Numbered from the stretch's first letter, positions 26,603 through 37,650 are shown. The stretch is 64,000 bases of DNA from Geopseudomonas sagittaria (GCF_900115715.1 NZ_FOXM01000003.1:124001-188000); one strand, 5' to 3'. Notes: a model not told the origin generated them from the letters alone. Translations and numbers: made by a program.

Positions 26603-27919
26603 ATGGCCCGTGCAACGACTTCTCCCAGCCTGTGGCGCAGCCACGGTCTGCTGTTCCTGCTGGCCCTGATGTACGCCGACACCTTCGTCGGCCGCCAGGT
26701 GCTGGCGGTGATGATCGAACCGATCAAGCAGGAGTTCGGCGCCAGCGACAGCGCCATGGGGCTGATCTCGGGCCTCGCCTTCGCCGCGGTCTACGCGGTG
26801 CTCGGCCTGCCGGCCGGGCGCCTGGCCGACCGCTTGCCGCGCGCCCGCCTGCTCGCCGGTGCCTGCCTGCTCTGGGCCTTGGCGACCATGCTCTGCGGCC
26901 TGGCCGGCAGCTTCGTGGTGCTGGTGCTGGCGCGCATGGCGGTGGCCGTGGCCGAGTCGCCGGCGACGCCGACCTCGCTGTCGCTGATCGCCGACCTCTA
27001 CCCGCCACACCGCCGCTCGTTCGCCATCAGCTGCTTCACCGCGGCGCCGACCTTCTCGGCGATCATCGGCCTGAGCGTCGGTGCCTGGCTGGTGGAAACC
27101 CACGGCTGGCGCAGTGCCTTCCTGCTCATCGGCCTGCCGGGCCTGCTGATCGCGGCTCTGCTGGCCACCACCGTGCACGAGCCGCAGCGCGGTCGCTGGG
27201 AGCTGAGCCATACACCGACCGCCCCGCAGGGCATGCTGCGCAGCGCGCTCGACCTCTGGCGGGAACCAGCGCTGCGCTGCCTGCTGCTCGCTAGCGGTCT
27301 CACCACCCTCAGCGGCTACGCCTTCGCCATGTGGAACGCCAGCTTCCTGGTGCGCTCCCACGACCTTTCGCTGCAGCACGCCGGCCTGCTCGCCGGCCTG
27401 GTCGCCGGCGGCGCCGCCGGCATCGGCACCCTGTTCAGCGGCTGGCTGACCGACCGCCTGGCGCAACACAATCGCCACTGGCTGATCGGCATTCCGCTGC
27501 TGGGCAACCTGATCGGCGGCCTGGCGATTGCCGCCTACCTGCTCTGGCCGACGGCCACCCTGGCCCAGCTCGGCAGCGTGGCGGTACCCACGGCGATGCT
27601 CTGGTGCGCCGTTTCCAGCTTCTTCTCGGTGTGGTGGGTCGCGCCTTCCTTCACCCTGGTCACCCACCTGGTCGCCCCCGACCGGCGCGGCACCGCCATG
27701 GCCATGCAGACCATCCTCTCCACCCTCCTCGGCGTCGGCCTCGGCCCTCTGGCCACCGGCATCTTCAGCGACCTCTTGCTGCCGGCCTTCGGTGTCGAGT
27801 CGCTGCGCTACGCCATGCTGGCGATCAGTGCGACCGTGCTCCTGCCGATCCTTCTGTTGTGGCGGGTCTACGGGCTTACGGCGAGGGAGGACGCGGCGCT
27901 GGCCTGTCGGGCGCTCTGA
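26603..27919 (+). CDS. MFS transporter
   Basis: 438 residues with about 12 hydrophobic segments. The loop 2-3 signature GRLADRLPRARL and the VGRQVLAVMIEPIKQEFGAS start resemble the spinster-like/aromatic acid branch of the major facilitator superfamily. AAGGAG precedes the ATG. It ends the rightward catabolic block, 99 bp after the aldolase, so uptake of the substrate or export of an intermediate is likely. The substrate is unknown. Confidence 0.87.
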   Translation: MARATTSPSLWRSHGLLFLLALMYADTFVGRQVLAVMIEPIKQEFGASDSAMGLISGLAFAAVYAVLGLPAGRLADRLPRARLLAGACLLWALATMLCGLAGSFVVLVLARMAVAVAESPATPTSLSLIADLYPPHRRSFAISCFTAAPTFSAIIGLSVGAWLVETHGWRSAFLLIGLPGLLIAALLATTVHEPQRGRWELSHTPTAPQGMLRSALDLWREPALRCLLLASGLTTLSGYAFAMWNASFLVRSHDLSLQHAGLLAGLVAGGAAGIGTLFSGWLTDRLAQHNRHWLIGIPLLGNLIGGLAIAAYLLWPTATLAQLGSVAVPTAMLWCAVSSFFSVWWVAPSFTLVTHLVAPDRRGTAMAMQTILSTLLGVGLGPLATGIFSDLLLPAFGVESLRYAMLAISATVLLPILLLWRVYGLTAREDAALACRAL

Positions 27920-28174
27920 ATCGACGTCCCCGTGGCTACGCGCCCCTGCGCCTGGAGCGAGCCATGCAACTGAGATCGCGCAACCAGAACGGCAAATGCC
28001 CGCTGCTGGCGACAAGGCCCGCTCACCGCGGCAACGAAGCACCTTCACGCATGAGCGAATCCGGTGTTCGACAAGGCTGACAAACCAATCTGGTTTTTTG
28101 ATAAAAAAAAGCGGCAACTCTTTCGAGTATGCCGCGAATGACGCTCCATATATTTTCCGCAGTGCAACCGAAAT

Positions 28175-28345
28175 TCAAAATCCGCCAAACACGTTATCCA
28201 GTCCAATTCGCGACAGAATCAAGCTCATCAAATCATCCTGCGAACGCTTTTCCGCATACGGATCATGAATACACGAAAACGCAAAAATTCCGAGCATGAC
28301 AGAAAATAACACCACCACCAATATCTTGTGTTTTTCCAATTTCAC
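28175..28345 (-). CDS. Small hypothetical protein with one hydrophobic segment
   Basis: About 56 residues from a GTG at 28345 preceded by GGAG; an ATG further upstream in the same frame has no ribosome site. One membrane segment (ILVVVLFSVMLGIFAFS) is followed by a polar tail with DPYAEKRSQDDLMSLILSR. The local sequence is AT-rich. The family is not recognised, and the gene may not be real. It is divergent from the exported protein gene at 28690. Confidence 0.4.
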   Translation of the reverse strand: MKLEKHKILVVVLFSVMLGIFAFSCIHDPYAEKRSQDDLMSLILSRIGLDNVFGGF

Positions 28346-28689
28346 AATATTCACTCCAGCTGCCTCAAGCCGACAAGGAATGACTCGCTCGCACATGGAT
28401 TCTACACACCAAGAACACACCAACATCGTCTATTCGGACTACAAGAGCCACGCTGAATACGCACACAATATATTGCACCGCGCATATCCAGAAACCTACC
28501 CTAGGCGTTTTCAGGGTATGTTCATCAGGCCGGCATGGGGCTGAACAATTCAAGGCATAGCTCGTCAAGGCATGGCTCGCCATGCAAGCAGAAACGACCA
28601 ACCAGACGCATACCCCACACCCCGATCGATCCTTGACCAAGGTGTGCTGCTACAAACGCAAAAACACAATAAAAACAGGAGGTTACCCC
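28346..28689. other. AT-richer intergenic stretch with no recognised gene
   Basis: 344 bp between the small leftward gene and the exported protein gene. I see no convincing coding frame; it ends in AACAGGAGGTT, a strong ribosome site for the next gene. The 255 bp left of the small gene (27920-28174) also hold no recognisable gene. Confidence 0.6.
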
Positions 28690-29448
28690 ATGTTCAATCG
28701 CATACTCTCGCTGCTATTCCTATTGGCATTCGCCATCCCTGCATGGGCCGACCCGGCTGTCGCCCATCGTCTGCACGAGATCCGCACCCATGGATTTCTG
28801 CTCTGTTCCAATCTGCTGGTCTATTTCAACAATCACGACCCTGCCGCCACTTTCGACCCCGAAGCAAAGCAAGCCTACCAGCAGAATCTCACGCATCTGC
28901 AAGGGATGGTGGATGGCCTCCCTGACAACACGGCGATTGCCAGTTCGCTAAATAAGATCAAGTCTGCAATCGACCATCTCGAGCAACAACCCAAAGATGC
29001 TTACGAGCAATATTCGCGCCTGATAAACCCAATTCTTCGCGAGCATGGAGAGCTCGACAAGGCTGTCGAAGCGGCCTACAAAACGGCCCGTTCGGAAGAA
29101 CCGACGACCGACAACCTCCACCAGCAAAGCCTTGACACGAGCCGCATGCTGCTGCTCTACGAGACTCAGGCATTCATTGGCCTCGGCATATTCTCCATTG
29201 AGTTCCACGAAGATACATTCCAGGAAATCGACCAGCGCATCAGCTCCCGTCACGCGACGCTGATCGAGCTGCTGCCACACTTCAGGAGTGATCTTGAAAA
29301 GATACACACCGACTACAACTTCATCCGCCCTCGCCTGCTCGCCCCTGGCCAGAGGATTGTTTCGCGCAGCGCCGCAATCTATCTGGGAAGAGGAGTGACT
29401 CGCCTGAACAACCTGGCGCAGACAAGCATCATTTCCGCCCGGCAATAA
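28690..29448 (+). CDS. Exported protein of unknown family, paralogue of the gene at 37651
   Basis: 252 residues with a signal peptide (MFNRILSLLFLLAFAIPAWA). Conserved blocks shared with the gene at 37651-38373: RLHEIRTHGFLLCSNLLVYF near the mature N-terminus, and YNFIRPRLLAPG followed by SRSAAIYLGRGVTRLNNLAQ at the C-terminus. Between them are helices with LLLYETQAFIGL. A perfect AGGAGGT ribosome site precedes the ATG. It is mainly helical and probably periplasmic. The function is unknown; the two copies in one catabolic region suggest a role in sensing or binding, which is inference. A hairpin follows the stop. Confidence 0.78.
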   Translation: MFNRILSLLFLLAFAIPAWADPAVAHRLHEIRTHGFLLCSNLLVYFNNHDPAATFDPEAKQAYQQNLTHLQGMVDGLPDNTAIASSLNKIKSAIDHLEQQPKDAYEQYSRLINPILREHGELDKAVEAAYKTARSEEPTTDNLHQQSLDTSRMLLLYETQAFIGLGIFSIEFHEDTFQEIDQRISSRHATLIELLPHFRSDLEKIHTDYNFIRPRLLAPGQRIVSRSAAIYLGRGVTRLNNLAQTSIISARQ

Positions 29449-29461
29449 ATCATCGGGAATC

Positions 29462-29483
29462 GACGCCGCAATCATGCGGCGTC
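29462..29483. terminator. Hairpin between convergent genes
   Basis: GACGCCGCA and TGCGGCGTC with an ATCA loop, 13 bp after the stop of the exported protein gene and in the gap before the end of etfA. The downstream T-run is weak. Confidence 0.65.
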
Positions 29484-29573
29484 AGCTTAAATTCCGTCAA
29501 AAGACAGGGCGCAAGCAGAACGCCTCGGCCCAGGCGAAGAACCAATCGCAGCCTGAGTTAACGTCGGGGATAT

Positions 29574-30536
29574 TCAGACGATGGCCTGCGACAGGTTGGG
29601 AACTGCCTCAAAGAGGTCGGCAACCAGGCCGTAGTCGGCGACCTGGAAGATCGGCGCTTCCTCGTCCTTGTTGATCGCCACGATGACCTTGGAGTCCTTC
29701 ATGCCGGCCAAGTGCTGGATGGCGCCGGAGATGCCGACGGCGACGTACAGCTCAGGGGCGACGATCTTGCCGGTCTGGCCGACCTGCATGTCGTTGGGCA
29801 CGAAGCCGGCATCGACAGCGGCACGCGAAGCACCGACGGCGGCGCCGAGCTGGTCGGCCACGCCATAGAGCAGCTGGAAGTTGTCGCCGTTCTGCATGCC
29901 GCGACCACCGGAGACGATGATCTTCGCCGCAGTCAGCTCCGGACGCTCGGACTTGGCGATTTCCTCGCCGACGAAGCGGGAGATGCCGGCGTCGCAGACG
30001 CTGGCGATGGCCTCGATGCTGGCGCTGCCGCCCTCGGCCGCCACGGCGTCGAAGCCGGTGCCGCGCACGCTGATCACTTTCACGGCTGCCGAGGACTGCA
30101 CGGTGGCGATGGCGTTGCCGGCGTAGATCGGCCGCTGGAAGGTGTCGGCGTCGATCACCTTGACGATCTCGGAGATCTGGTCGACGTCGAGCAGCGCAGC
30201 GACGCGCGGCAGGACGTTCTTGCCGTTGCTGGTGGCGGCGGCCAGTACGTGGCTGTACTCCTTGCCGCCCTGCTCTTGAACAAGTTGCGCAATCAGCGGG
30301 GCGAGGTTCTCCGGCAGCTGGTGGGCGTAGGCGGAGTGGTCGGCGACCAGCACCTTGGCCACCCCGGCGACCTGGGCAGCCGCCTCGGCGACGGCGGCGC
30401 AACCGCTGCCGGCGACCAGCAGGTGGATGTCGCCACCGATGGCCCGGGCAGCGATCTGCTGGGCCGCTGCCACGGTATTGAGGGTCGCCGCAGCCAGCGC
30501 GGCGTTGTCGTGTTCGGCAATGACGAGAATGGCCAT
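29574..30536 (-). CDS. etfA: Electron transfer flavoprotein alpha subunit
   Basis: 320 residues. The C-terminal FAD domain has [63 protein letters not shown] and [20 protein letters not shown]. With EtfB it accepts electrons from acyl-CoA dehydrogenases and passes them to ETF-quinone oxidoreductase. The ATG overlaps the etfB stop by one base. In many Pseudomonas genomes the ETF-QO gene lies upstream of etfBA; here an arylsulfatase is there instead. Confidence 0.97.
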   Translation of the reverse strand: MAILVIAEHDNAALAAATLNTVAAAQQIAARAIGGDIHLLVAGSGCAAVAEAAAQVAGVAKVLVADHSAYAHQLPENLAPLIAQLVQEQGGKEYSHVLAAATSNGKNVLPRVAALLDVDQISEIVKVIDADTFQRPIYAGNAIATVQSSAAVKVISVRGTGFDAVAAEGGSASIEAIASVCDAGISRFVGEEIAKSERPELTAAKIIVSGGRGMQNGDNFQLLYGVADQLGAAVGASRAAVDAGFVPNDMQVGQTGKIVAPELYVAVGISGAIQHLAGMKDSKVIVAINKDEEAPIFQVADYGLVADLFEAVPNLSQAIV

Positions 30537-31285
30537 CAGATCACCTTCGCTTCGTTCTTCAGTTTCTCGACCAGTTCGGCCACCGACTTGACCTTGATGC
30601 CGGCGCTGCGCGCGGCCGGGGCCTCGACCTTGAGGGTCTTCAGCGGCGAGGCGGTGGACACGCCGAGGGCGTCCGGCGTCAGCACCTCGAGCGGCTTTTT
30701 CTTGGCCTTCATGATGTTGGGCAAGGAGGCGTAGCGCGGCTCGTTGAGGCGCAGGTCAGTGGTAACGACGGCCGGCAGCTTGAGGGAAACGGTCTGCAGA
30801 CCGCCGTCGATCTCGCGGGTGACGTTGAGCTGGTCGCCGGCGACCTCGACCTTGGAGGCAAAGGTACCCTGGGCGAAGCCGGTCAGCGCGCCGAGCATCT
30901 GGCCAGTCTGGTTGTTGTCGCTGTCGATGGCCTGCTTGCCGAGGATGACCAGCTGCGGCTGCTCCTTGTCGACCACGGCCTTGAGCAGCTTGGCCACGGC
31001 CAGCGAGCCCAGCTCGGCGTCGGCCTCGACCAGCACGGCGCGATCGGCGCCGAGGGCCAGGGCAGTACGCAGCTGTTCCTGGGCAGCGCCCGGACCGACC
31101 GAGACCACCACCACCTCGCTGGCAATACCCTGCTCCTTGAGGCGCACCGCTTCTTCCACGGCGATCTCGCAGAACGGGTTCATCGCCATCTTCACGTTGG
31201 CCAGATCGACGCCGGAGTGGTCCGCCTTGACGCGGACCTTGACGTTGTAGTCCAGCACCCGCTTCACGGTCACCAGAATCTTCAT
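30536..31285 (-). CDS. etfB: Electron transfer flavoprotein beta subunit
   Basis: 249 residues: [20 protein letters not shown] opening, [19 protein letters not shown], the AMP-binding loop [16 protein letters not shown], and the recognition-loop region [20 protein letters not shown]. The sequence is of Pseudomonas housekeeping type. GAGGTG precedes the ATG. It is probably the electron sink for CoA-linked oxidation of the products of the neighbouring pathways as well as fatty acids. Confidence 0.97.
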   Translation of the reverse strand: MKILVTVKRVLDYNVKVRVKADHSGVDLANVKMAMNPFCEIAVEEAVRLKEQGIASEVVVVSVGPGAAQEQLRTALALGADRAVLVEADAELGSLAVAKLLKAVVDKEQPQLVILGKQAIDSDNNQTGQMLGALTGFAQGTFASKVEVAGDQLNVTREIDGGLQTVSLKLPAVVTTDLRLNEPRYASLPNIMKAKKKPLEVLTPDALGVSTASPLKTLKVEAPAARSAGIKVKSVAELVEKLKNEAKVI

Positions 31286-31427
31286 CACCACCTCGCTCAT
31301 TGCTGTCATGCCCGGATGGGCTTGCTTGTTGCACGGATTATCGACAGCCGCGACCACCCTTGAGGAGGCAAGGAGAGCGAAGGGGGCGTTCAGCTTTGCT
31401 GCAGAATCCGCCGCGGCGCCAATGCAA

Positions 31428-31449
31428 GAGGCCCCCGGATGGGGGCCTC
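31428..31449 (-). terminator. Terminator after the arylsulfatase gene
   Basis: GAGGCCCCC and GGGGGCCTC with a GGAT loop, 14 bp past the stop of the leftward arylsulfatase gene, followed by TT only. Confidence 0.65.
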
Positions 31450-31463
31450 GCCGGAGGAAACGC

Positions 31464-33119
31464 TCAGGTGCCGGGCGGCGGTTCGACCACCCCTGCCCAG
31501 TCCACATAGCGCCGCCATTGTGCCTGGAGTTCCTCGACCTTCTGCGGATAGCGGGCGGCCAGATCGGTGGTCTCGCCGCGGTCCTCGGCCAGGTTGTAGA
31601 GCTTCCAGGCGTAGGGTCGGTCGGGCAGCGGCGGGCCGCTGTGCGGGGCACGGGCGGCCACCAGCTTCCAGTCGCCGTCGCGCACGTAGGCCTGGCCGAA
31701 CAGCTCGCCAGCCACCTGGCGGGGCGTGCCGGCCTGCTCGCCGGCGAGCAGGCCCAGCAGCGAGCGGCCGGTCATTGGCGCCTTGGGCTCTTCCCGGTAG
31801 CTGTCGCCGGGTAGCGGAAGGCCAGCCACCTCGAGGAAGGTTGGCGCCAGGTCGTCGACCCGGCCGAAGCCGCGCAGGATTCGCCCGCCCTCGCCGCCCA
31901 TGGCCGCCGGCAGACGCACGATGGTCGGCACGGCGATGCCGCCTTCGGCGGTGGTGCCCTTGACCAGACTGAACGGCGTCGCGCTGACCTCGGCCCAGCG
32001 GTAGCCATAGTTGATGTTGGAGCCCTTGTGGCCGATGTTGGCCAGCGAGTTGTCGGTCAGGCTGTCGCCCGGCGAATAGCCCTTGGCATGGTCCTCGCCA
32101 GCGGCACCGTTGTCGGACATGAACACGATCAGGGTGTTCTCGTATTCGCCGACGCGCTTGAGGTAGTCGATCAGCCGGCCGATGTTCATGTCCAGGTGCT
32201 CGACCATGGCCGCGTAGACTTCCATCTTGCGCGCCTGCACCGCCTGCTCCGCGGCGTCGAGCTGCTGCCACTGCGGACTCGGCAGGCTGGCCGGAGCGGC
32301 AGCGACGAACTGCGGATCGATCAGACCGAGCCGCTTCAGGCGCTCGATGCGCTCCTCACGGATGGACTCATAACCGGCGTCGTAGCGCCCCCGGTACTTG
32401 TCGATGTAGGCCTCGGGAGCATGCAGCGGCCAGTGCGGCGCCGTGTAGGCGGCGTAGGCGAAGAACGGCTTGCCCACCTCGCGCCCGGACTCGATGTAGT
32501 CGATCAGCCGGTCGGTGTAGAAGTCGCTGGAGAAGAAGTTCTCCGGCAGCTCGATGGGCTTGCCGTCCTCGCGGTAGCTGACGTTCTCGACGCGCACCGT
32601 GGAGCCTGGCAGCGGCTTGAAGTGGCTGGCGCCGCCTTCGAGCAGGGTCAGCGAGCGGTCGAAGCCCCAGGCGTGCGGCCCCTGCTCGTCGGCCTTGCCC
32701 AGGTGCCACTTGCCGGCCATGTAGGTGGCATAGCCGCCATCCTTGAGCAGCCGCGGCAGCGAATGGGCGCGCCCGTTGAGATGCCCCTCGTAGCCCGGCC
32801 GCCCCTGCAGTCCCTTGGCGAAGGGCAGCACCTCGGCCATGGTGCCGAGGCCGACCAGGTGGTTGTCGGTGCCGGACATCAGCATCGCCCGGGTCGGCGA
32901 GCAGGTCGGCGCGGCGTAGAAATCGGTCATTCGCACACCCTCCCCGGCCAACTGGTCGAGGCTTGGCGTCTCGATCTCGCCGCCGAAGCTGGCGAGGTCG
33001 GAGAAGCCCAGATCGTCGGCGAGGATCAGCAGGATGTTCGGCTGTTCGGCCGCCGCGGCGCCGGCCGGCAATACGCAGGCCAGCAGGGCGGCGCCGGCCG
33101 CCCGCTTGAGTCGTTGCAT
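31464..33119 (-). CDS. Exported arylsulfatase (type I, formylglycine-dependent)
   Basis: 551 residues with a signal peptide ([20 protein letters not shown]). After it, [14 protein letters not shown] gives the first metal ligands (two Asp). The modified residue is the Cys of CSPTRAML, in the sulfatase C-x-P-x-R motif, and GKWHLG follows. It should hydrolyse a sulfate ester in the periplasm after conversion of the Cys to formylglycine by a maturase that is not seen nearby. The start is set at 33119 because GGGAAC lies before it. It lies downstream of a beta-propeller gene. A sulfated phenol or steroid-like conjugate is one possible substrate, by context only. Confidence 0.9.
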   Translation of the reverse strand: MQRLKRAAGAALLACVLPAGAAAAEQPNILLILADDLGFSDLASFGGEIETPSLDQLAGEGVRMTDFYAAPTCSPTRAMLMSGTDNHLVGLGTMAEVLPFAKGLQGRPGYEGHLNGRAHSLPRLLKDGGYATYMAGKWHLGKADEQGPHAWGFDRSLTLLEGGASHFKPLPGSTVRVENVSYREDGKPIELPENFFSSDFYTDRLIDYIESGREVGKPFFAYAAYTAPHWPLHAPEAYIDKYRGRYDAGYESIREERIERLKRLGLIDPQFVAAAPASLPSPQWQQLDAAEQAVQARKMEVYAAMVEHLDMNIGRLIDYLKRVGEYENTLIVFMSDNGAAGEDHAKGYSPGDSLTDNSLANIGHKGSNINYGYRWAEVSATPFSLVKGTTAEGGIAVPTIVRLPAAMGGEGGRILRGFGRVDDLAPTFLEVAGLPLPGDSYREEPKAPMTGRSLLGLLAGEQAGTPRQVAGELFGQAYVRDGDWKLVAARAPHSGPPLPDRPYAWKLYNLAEDRGETTDLAARYPQKVEELQAQWRRYVDWAGVVEPPPGT

Positions 33120-33154
33120 GGCATGTTCCCGTTGTTCTTGGTGGCCCGGTCTGC

Positions 33155-34222
33155 TCATTCATCCGCCTGGGTGGATTGCAGGCGCAGCAGACGATCCCCG
33201 GTATAGGAACCGACATAGAGTACCCCGCCAGCCTCAACCGCCACCGAGGCACCGGCCAGCACGCCCTCGTCGGCCGCGAACAGCTCACGATTCTCGCCGC
33301 TCTGCGTATCCACCGCGGACACCTTGAAGCCCACCGGGCAGTGCTCGACATGGCTGGCGAAGCAGCGCTGGAAGGCGCCAGCGTCGTCGATGCCGGCGCC
33401 GAGCAGTCGGCCGTCCGCACCCCAGCTCAGGTTGTCGACCATGTAGCCGACCGGAACCCGCGCCAGCGGGCGGCCTTCCTGCAGGTCGAACTGGCGGATC
33501 TCCCCGGCGGTCCAGGCGGCGAACCAGGCATGCCGGCCATCGGCCGAGACCTGCACGCCATTGGGGAACGGCGCCTCGCTGCCCGCCAGCTTGTGCAGCG
33601 GCTGCCCCGGCGCCCAGCGCATCAGGTAGCCGGTGTCGCGGCCGTCGAGCAACTGCTCCAGCGGCAACGGCGGCGCCATGCTCGACGACTCGAACATCAC
33701 GGTGGCGATGAAACCGCCCTCCGGCGTGGCTGCCACGTCGTTGAAGCGGCCGACTTCCTTCTGTTCCACGCAACCGCGCCAGAACGCCTGCCAGTCACCG
33801 CCGTCCGCCACCAGCTCGACGAACTCGACGGCCTCGCGACCGCTGTGGTTGACCACCAGCAACTGCTGGCGGCCATCGGCGCGCTGCGCCAGGTGGATGC
33901 CGTGGGCGCCGGGCGCCTGCGCCGGGGCAGCGCAGCCGGCCTCGCCCCAGCCCGCCTGAGGCGCGATCTGCAGCGGCAGGTCGCGGACCTTCTCGGTCTG
34001 CAGGTCCATGATGCGCAGGCGCGACACCTGCTGCCCGGCCAGCCCGGGGGTGATGCTCATGATCAGCTGGCGGCCGTCCGGGGTGGGCTCCATATCCTCC
34101 GGCGGGGCGATCCCGCAGACCGGCTGAAAGCCCTGCCCCGGGGTGCAGGGCGGGGCGTCGGCGAAGGCGAAACCACTGAGCAGCGAACAGGCCAAGATGG
34201 CGGTGCGATTGATCCTGGGCAC
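33155..34222 (-). CDS. Exported beta-propeller protein (SMP-30/YncE-like)
   Basis: 355 residues from a GTG start at 34222 with GGAG upstream. A signal peptide (VPRINRTAILACSLLSGFAF) is followed by repeated strand units ending in Asp-Gly turns (TPDGRQL, ADGRQQ, SADGRHAWFA, GADGRLLGAG). These resemble SMP-30/gluconolactonase or YncE propellers. It precedes the arylsulfatase with a 35-bp gap, so both proteins are exported together. A lactonase or binding role is possible; the metal-binding residues cannot be assigned confidently. Confidence 0.72.
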   Translation of the reverse strand: MPRINRTAILACSLLSGFAFADAPPCTPGQGFQPVCGIAPPEDMEPTPDGRQLIMSITPGLAGQQVSRLRIMDLQTEKVRDLPLQIAPQAGWGEAGCAAPAQAPGAHGIHLAQRADGRQQLLVVNHSGREAVEFVELVADGGDWQAFWRGCVEQKEVGRFNDVAATPEGGFIATVMFESSSMAPPLPLEQLLDGRDTGYLMRWAPGQPLHKLAGSEAPFPNGVQVSADGRHAWFAAWTAGEIRQFDLQEGRPLARVPVGYMVDNLSWGADGRLLGAGIDDAGAFQRCFASHVEHCPVGFKVSAVDTQSGENRELFAADEGVLAGASVAVEAGGVLYVGSYTGDRLLRLQSTQADE

Positions 34223-34421
34223 GGGCGGACTCCTTTTGCGTTACCAGTCAGGTTTTCCGCCCAAGCTACCAGCCGCGACCCATTCGACCAGCCAAACCAA
34301 ACGAAAGGTGCTTTCGGTTTAACGCCAATGAAGCCGCCCGCCAGGTTGCCCAGAATGGTCTTACCTCGACAACACAACGGATCTCGCAGGCCGCGCCGCA
34401 GAAGGATCCCAGGAGAGCCTC

Positions 34422-35366
34422 ATGACTACTGCAGAGAACAGCATGGACCCCCGCCAGTTTCGCCGTGCCCTCGGCAACTTCGCCAGCGGGGTGACCATCG
34501 TCACCGCCTGCGGCCCGGACGGGCACAAGGTCGGCGTCACCGCCAACAGCTTCAACTCGGTGTCCCTCGAGCCGCCGCTGATCCTCTGGAGCCTGGACAA
34601 GCGCTCCAGCGCCTGGGAGGTGTTCAAGGCCGCCAGCCACTTCACCGTCAACCTGCTCGCCTCGGACCAGATCGCCCTGTCCAACCACTTCGCCCGTCCG
34701 CAGGAAGACAAGTTCGCCGGCATCGAGTACGCCAGCGGCCTGGGCGACGCCCCGGTGTTCGATGGTTGCGCGGGCAACTTCCAGTGCAGCCACTTCCAGC
34801 ACATCGACGGCGGCGACCACTGGATCATGATCGGCAAGGTGGAGCGCTACGAGGATCACGGCCGCGCGCCACTGGTCTACCACCAGGGCGGCTACGCCAT
34901 GGTTCTGCCCCACCCGCGCGGGCGCAAGCCGGAAAGCAGCGAAACCAGCGACGCCCGCGACCTGCTCAACACCCGCCTGGGCGACAACCTGTTCTACCTG
35001 ATGATCCAGGCGGTCAACGCCTGCCATCCGCGCTTCGTCCAGGAGAATCTGGCGCTGAACCTGCGCAACAGCGAGGCGCGCCTGCTGCTGGTCCTCGACA
35101 GCGCACCCAACGCCGGCCTGGGCGAGCTGCAGCAGGCGGCGGCGATGCCGGCCCAGGAAGTCGAGGACGCCCTGGTCACCCTGCAGGAACGCGGCTATCT
35201 GGAGTCCGCGGGCCAGCGCCACCAGGTCACCACGGCCGGGCGTGCCAAGCTGGAAGAGCTGTGGGCCACGGTGAACAAGGCGCAGGAGGACATTTTCGGC
35301 ACCTTGAGCGAAGGCGAGCTGGAGGTGGTCAAGAAGGCCCTGCGCCTGGGCATGGCCAGCCGCTGA
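34422..35366 (+). CDS. Flavin reductase with C-terminal winged-helix-like domain (C1-HpaH type), copy 2
   Basis: 314 residues. Reductase domain (FRRALGNFASGVTIVTACGP, TANSFNSVSLEPPLILWSLD, DHWIMIGKVERYEDHGRAPL), then a MarR-like domain at about 180-310 (LLLVLDSAPNAGLGELQQAA, VTTAGRAKLEELW). Same layout as the gene at 21752 and as the C1 component of p-hydroxyphenylacetate hydroxylase. It should feed the third monooxygenase (48634). AGGAGAG lies before the ATG, and a strong hairpin follows the stop. Confidence 0.88.
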   Translation: MTTAENSMDPRQFRRALGNFASGVTIVTACGPDGHKVGVTANSFNSVSLEPPLILWSLDKRSSAWEVFKAASHFTVNLLASDQIALSNHFARPQEDKFAGIEYASGLGDAPVFDGCAGNFQCSHFQHIDGGDHWIMIGKVERYEDHGRAPLVYHQGGYAMVLPHPRGRKPESSETSDARDLLNTRLGDNLFYLMIQAVNACHPRFVQENLALNLRNSEARLLLVLDSAPNAGLGELQQAAAMPAQEVEDALVTLQERGYLESAGQRHQVTTAGRAKLEELWATVNKAQEDIFGTLSEGELEVVKKALRLGMASR

Positions 35367-35376
35367 AACCCCGCCC

Positions 35377-35396
35377 GCGGGGCCGGACGGCCCCGC
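35377..35396. terminator. Hairpin between convergent genes
   Basis: GCGGGGCC and GGCCCCGC with a GGAC loop, 11 bp after the flavin reductase stop; the exporter gene converges on it from the right. Confidence 0.7.
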
Positions 35397-35435
35397 CACT
35401 TTCCCCTCCCGACACGGCCCGCCACCGCGCGGTGG

Positions 35436-36647
35436 TCAGGTGCCGACCTCATGCACAGGCTCGACCAGCGGCTCGCGGCGCAGGCGCACGGCCAGCAGGC
35501 CGGCGATGTTGAAGGCGAACACCACCAGTGCCAGCGGCAGCAGACTGCCATCGTGCAACCGGCTGACCAGCAGGCCGGCGAGCATCCCCATGCCGAAGGT
35601 GAGGCTGACGTGCAGCGCCGATGCCTGTCCGGCGCGCGCGCCCTGCTCGGCCATCGCCAGCGCCGTGGCGTTGGGGCCGACCAGGCCGACGCTCGACACC
35701 AGCACGAAGAACGCCGGCAGGATCAGCCACAAGCCTTCCAGCCCCTGGAGCTGGTTGAGCATCAGCAGGCTGCCGGCCAGCAGCGGCACCCAGAGCATCC
35801 TCGGCAGCAGTTGCTGCGGGCTGAACCGACGCAGCAGCAGGCGCACCAGCTGGCTGGCCAGCACCAGGCCGATGGCATTGACGCCGAAGAACAGGCCGAA
35901 GCGCTGCGGCGACACGCCGTGCAGCTCGATCAGCACGAACGGCGAGCCGACGATGTAGGCGAACATCGCCCCGGTGGTGCAGGCCTGGCTCAGCGAGTAG
36001 CCGATGAAGCGCCGATCCAGCAGCAGCTCGCCGTAGCCGGCCAGCACCGGTCGCAACGCCAGGCGTGCACTGCGCTGCGCCAGACTCTCGTCGAGCACGC
36101 TCAGCAGCCCCAGCAGACAGAGCGCACCGAAGCCGGCGAGGGTCACGAAGATGGCATGCCAGCCCCACAGCTCCAGCACCAGGCCACCGACCAAAGGCGC
36201 GAAGACCGGCGCCACGCCCATCACCAGGGTGATCAGGCTCATCACCCGCCCCGTCTGCTGCGGGGTGCAACGGTCGCGCACGATGGCCACCGCCAGCACC
36301 GCACCGGCGCAACCGCCCAGGCCCTGCACGAAACGCCAGCCGATCAGCCCGGCCAGGCTGTCGCTGCCGGCCAGCAGCAAAGAAGCCAGCGTATAGAGCG
36401 ACAGACCGAACAGCAGCGGCGGCCTGCGGCCGAAGCGGTCGCTGATCGGTCCGTAGCAGAGCATGCCAAGCAGCATGCCCACGAAATAGGCGGAAAAGCT
36501 CAGCTCGACCTCGCCAGGCGCAAGGCCAAGCCGCTCCTGAATCGCCGGGAATGCCGGCAGATACATGTCGGTGGACATCGGCGCGATGGCGGTCAACGCC
36601 CCCAGCAGCAGCAACAGCAGGAGCGGTATGTCCCGAGAGGAAGTCAT
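35436..36647 (-). CDS. Bcr/CflA-family MFS efflux transporter
   Basis: 403 residues with 12 hydrophobic segments. The start MSTDMYLPAFPAIQERL and the loop motif GPISDRFGRRPPLLFGL, together with RFVQGLGGCAGAVLAVAIVRD, are typical of Bcr/CflA drug-resistance exporters. Transcribed leftward, 76 bp after the hydrolase gene but separated from it by a strong terminator, so it has its own promoter. It may protect against toxic phenols or catechols, but that is inferred only from location. Confidence 0.9.
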   Translation of the reverse strand: MTSSRDIPLLLLLLLGALTAIAPMSTDMYLPAFPAIQERLGLAPGEVELSFSAYFVGMLLGMLCYGPISDRFGRRPPLLFGLSLYTLASLLLAGSDSLAGLIGWRFVQGLGGCAGAVLAVAIVRDRCTPQQTGRVMSLITLVMGVAPVFAPLVGGLVLELWGWHAIFVTLAGFGALCLLGLLSVLDESLAQRSARLALRPVLAGYGELLLDRRFIGYSLSQACTTGAMFAYIVGSPFVLIELHGVSPQRFGLFFGVNAIGLVLASQLVRLLLRRFSPQQLLPRMLWVPLLAGSLLMLNQLQGLEGLWLILPAFFVLVSSVGLVGPNATALAMAEQGARAGQASALHVSLTFGMGMLAGLLVSRLHDGSLLPLALVVFAFNIAGLLAVRLRREPLVEPVHEVGT

Positions 36648-36671
36648 GGATGTTTCCTGTTCACTGCAAAC

Positions 36672-36701
36672 AAAAAAGGGGGAAGGCAGCCCGCCTCCCC
36701 C
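36672..36701 (-). terminator. Rho-independent terminator after the hydrolase gene
   Basis: On the minus strand a GC-rich stem (GGGGGAGGC with GCCTTCCCCC) is followed at once by TTTTTT. It lies 22 bp after the stop of the hydrolase gene at 36723. Confidence 0.88.
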
Positions 36702-36722
36702 CTCGTCCCGGCCGGCCGTCGA

Positions 36723-37631
<909 letters not shown>

Positions 37632-37650
37632 TCAGGTAAGTGGGTCACCG

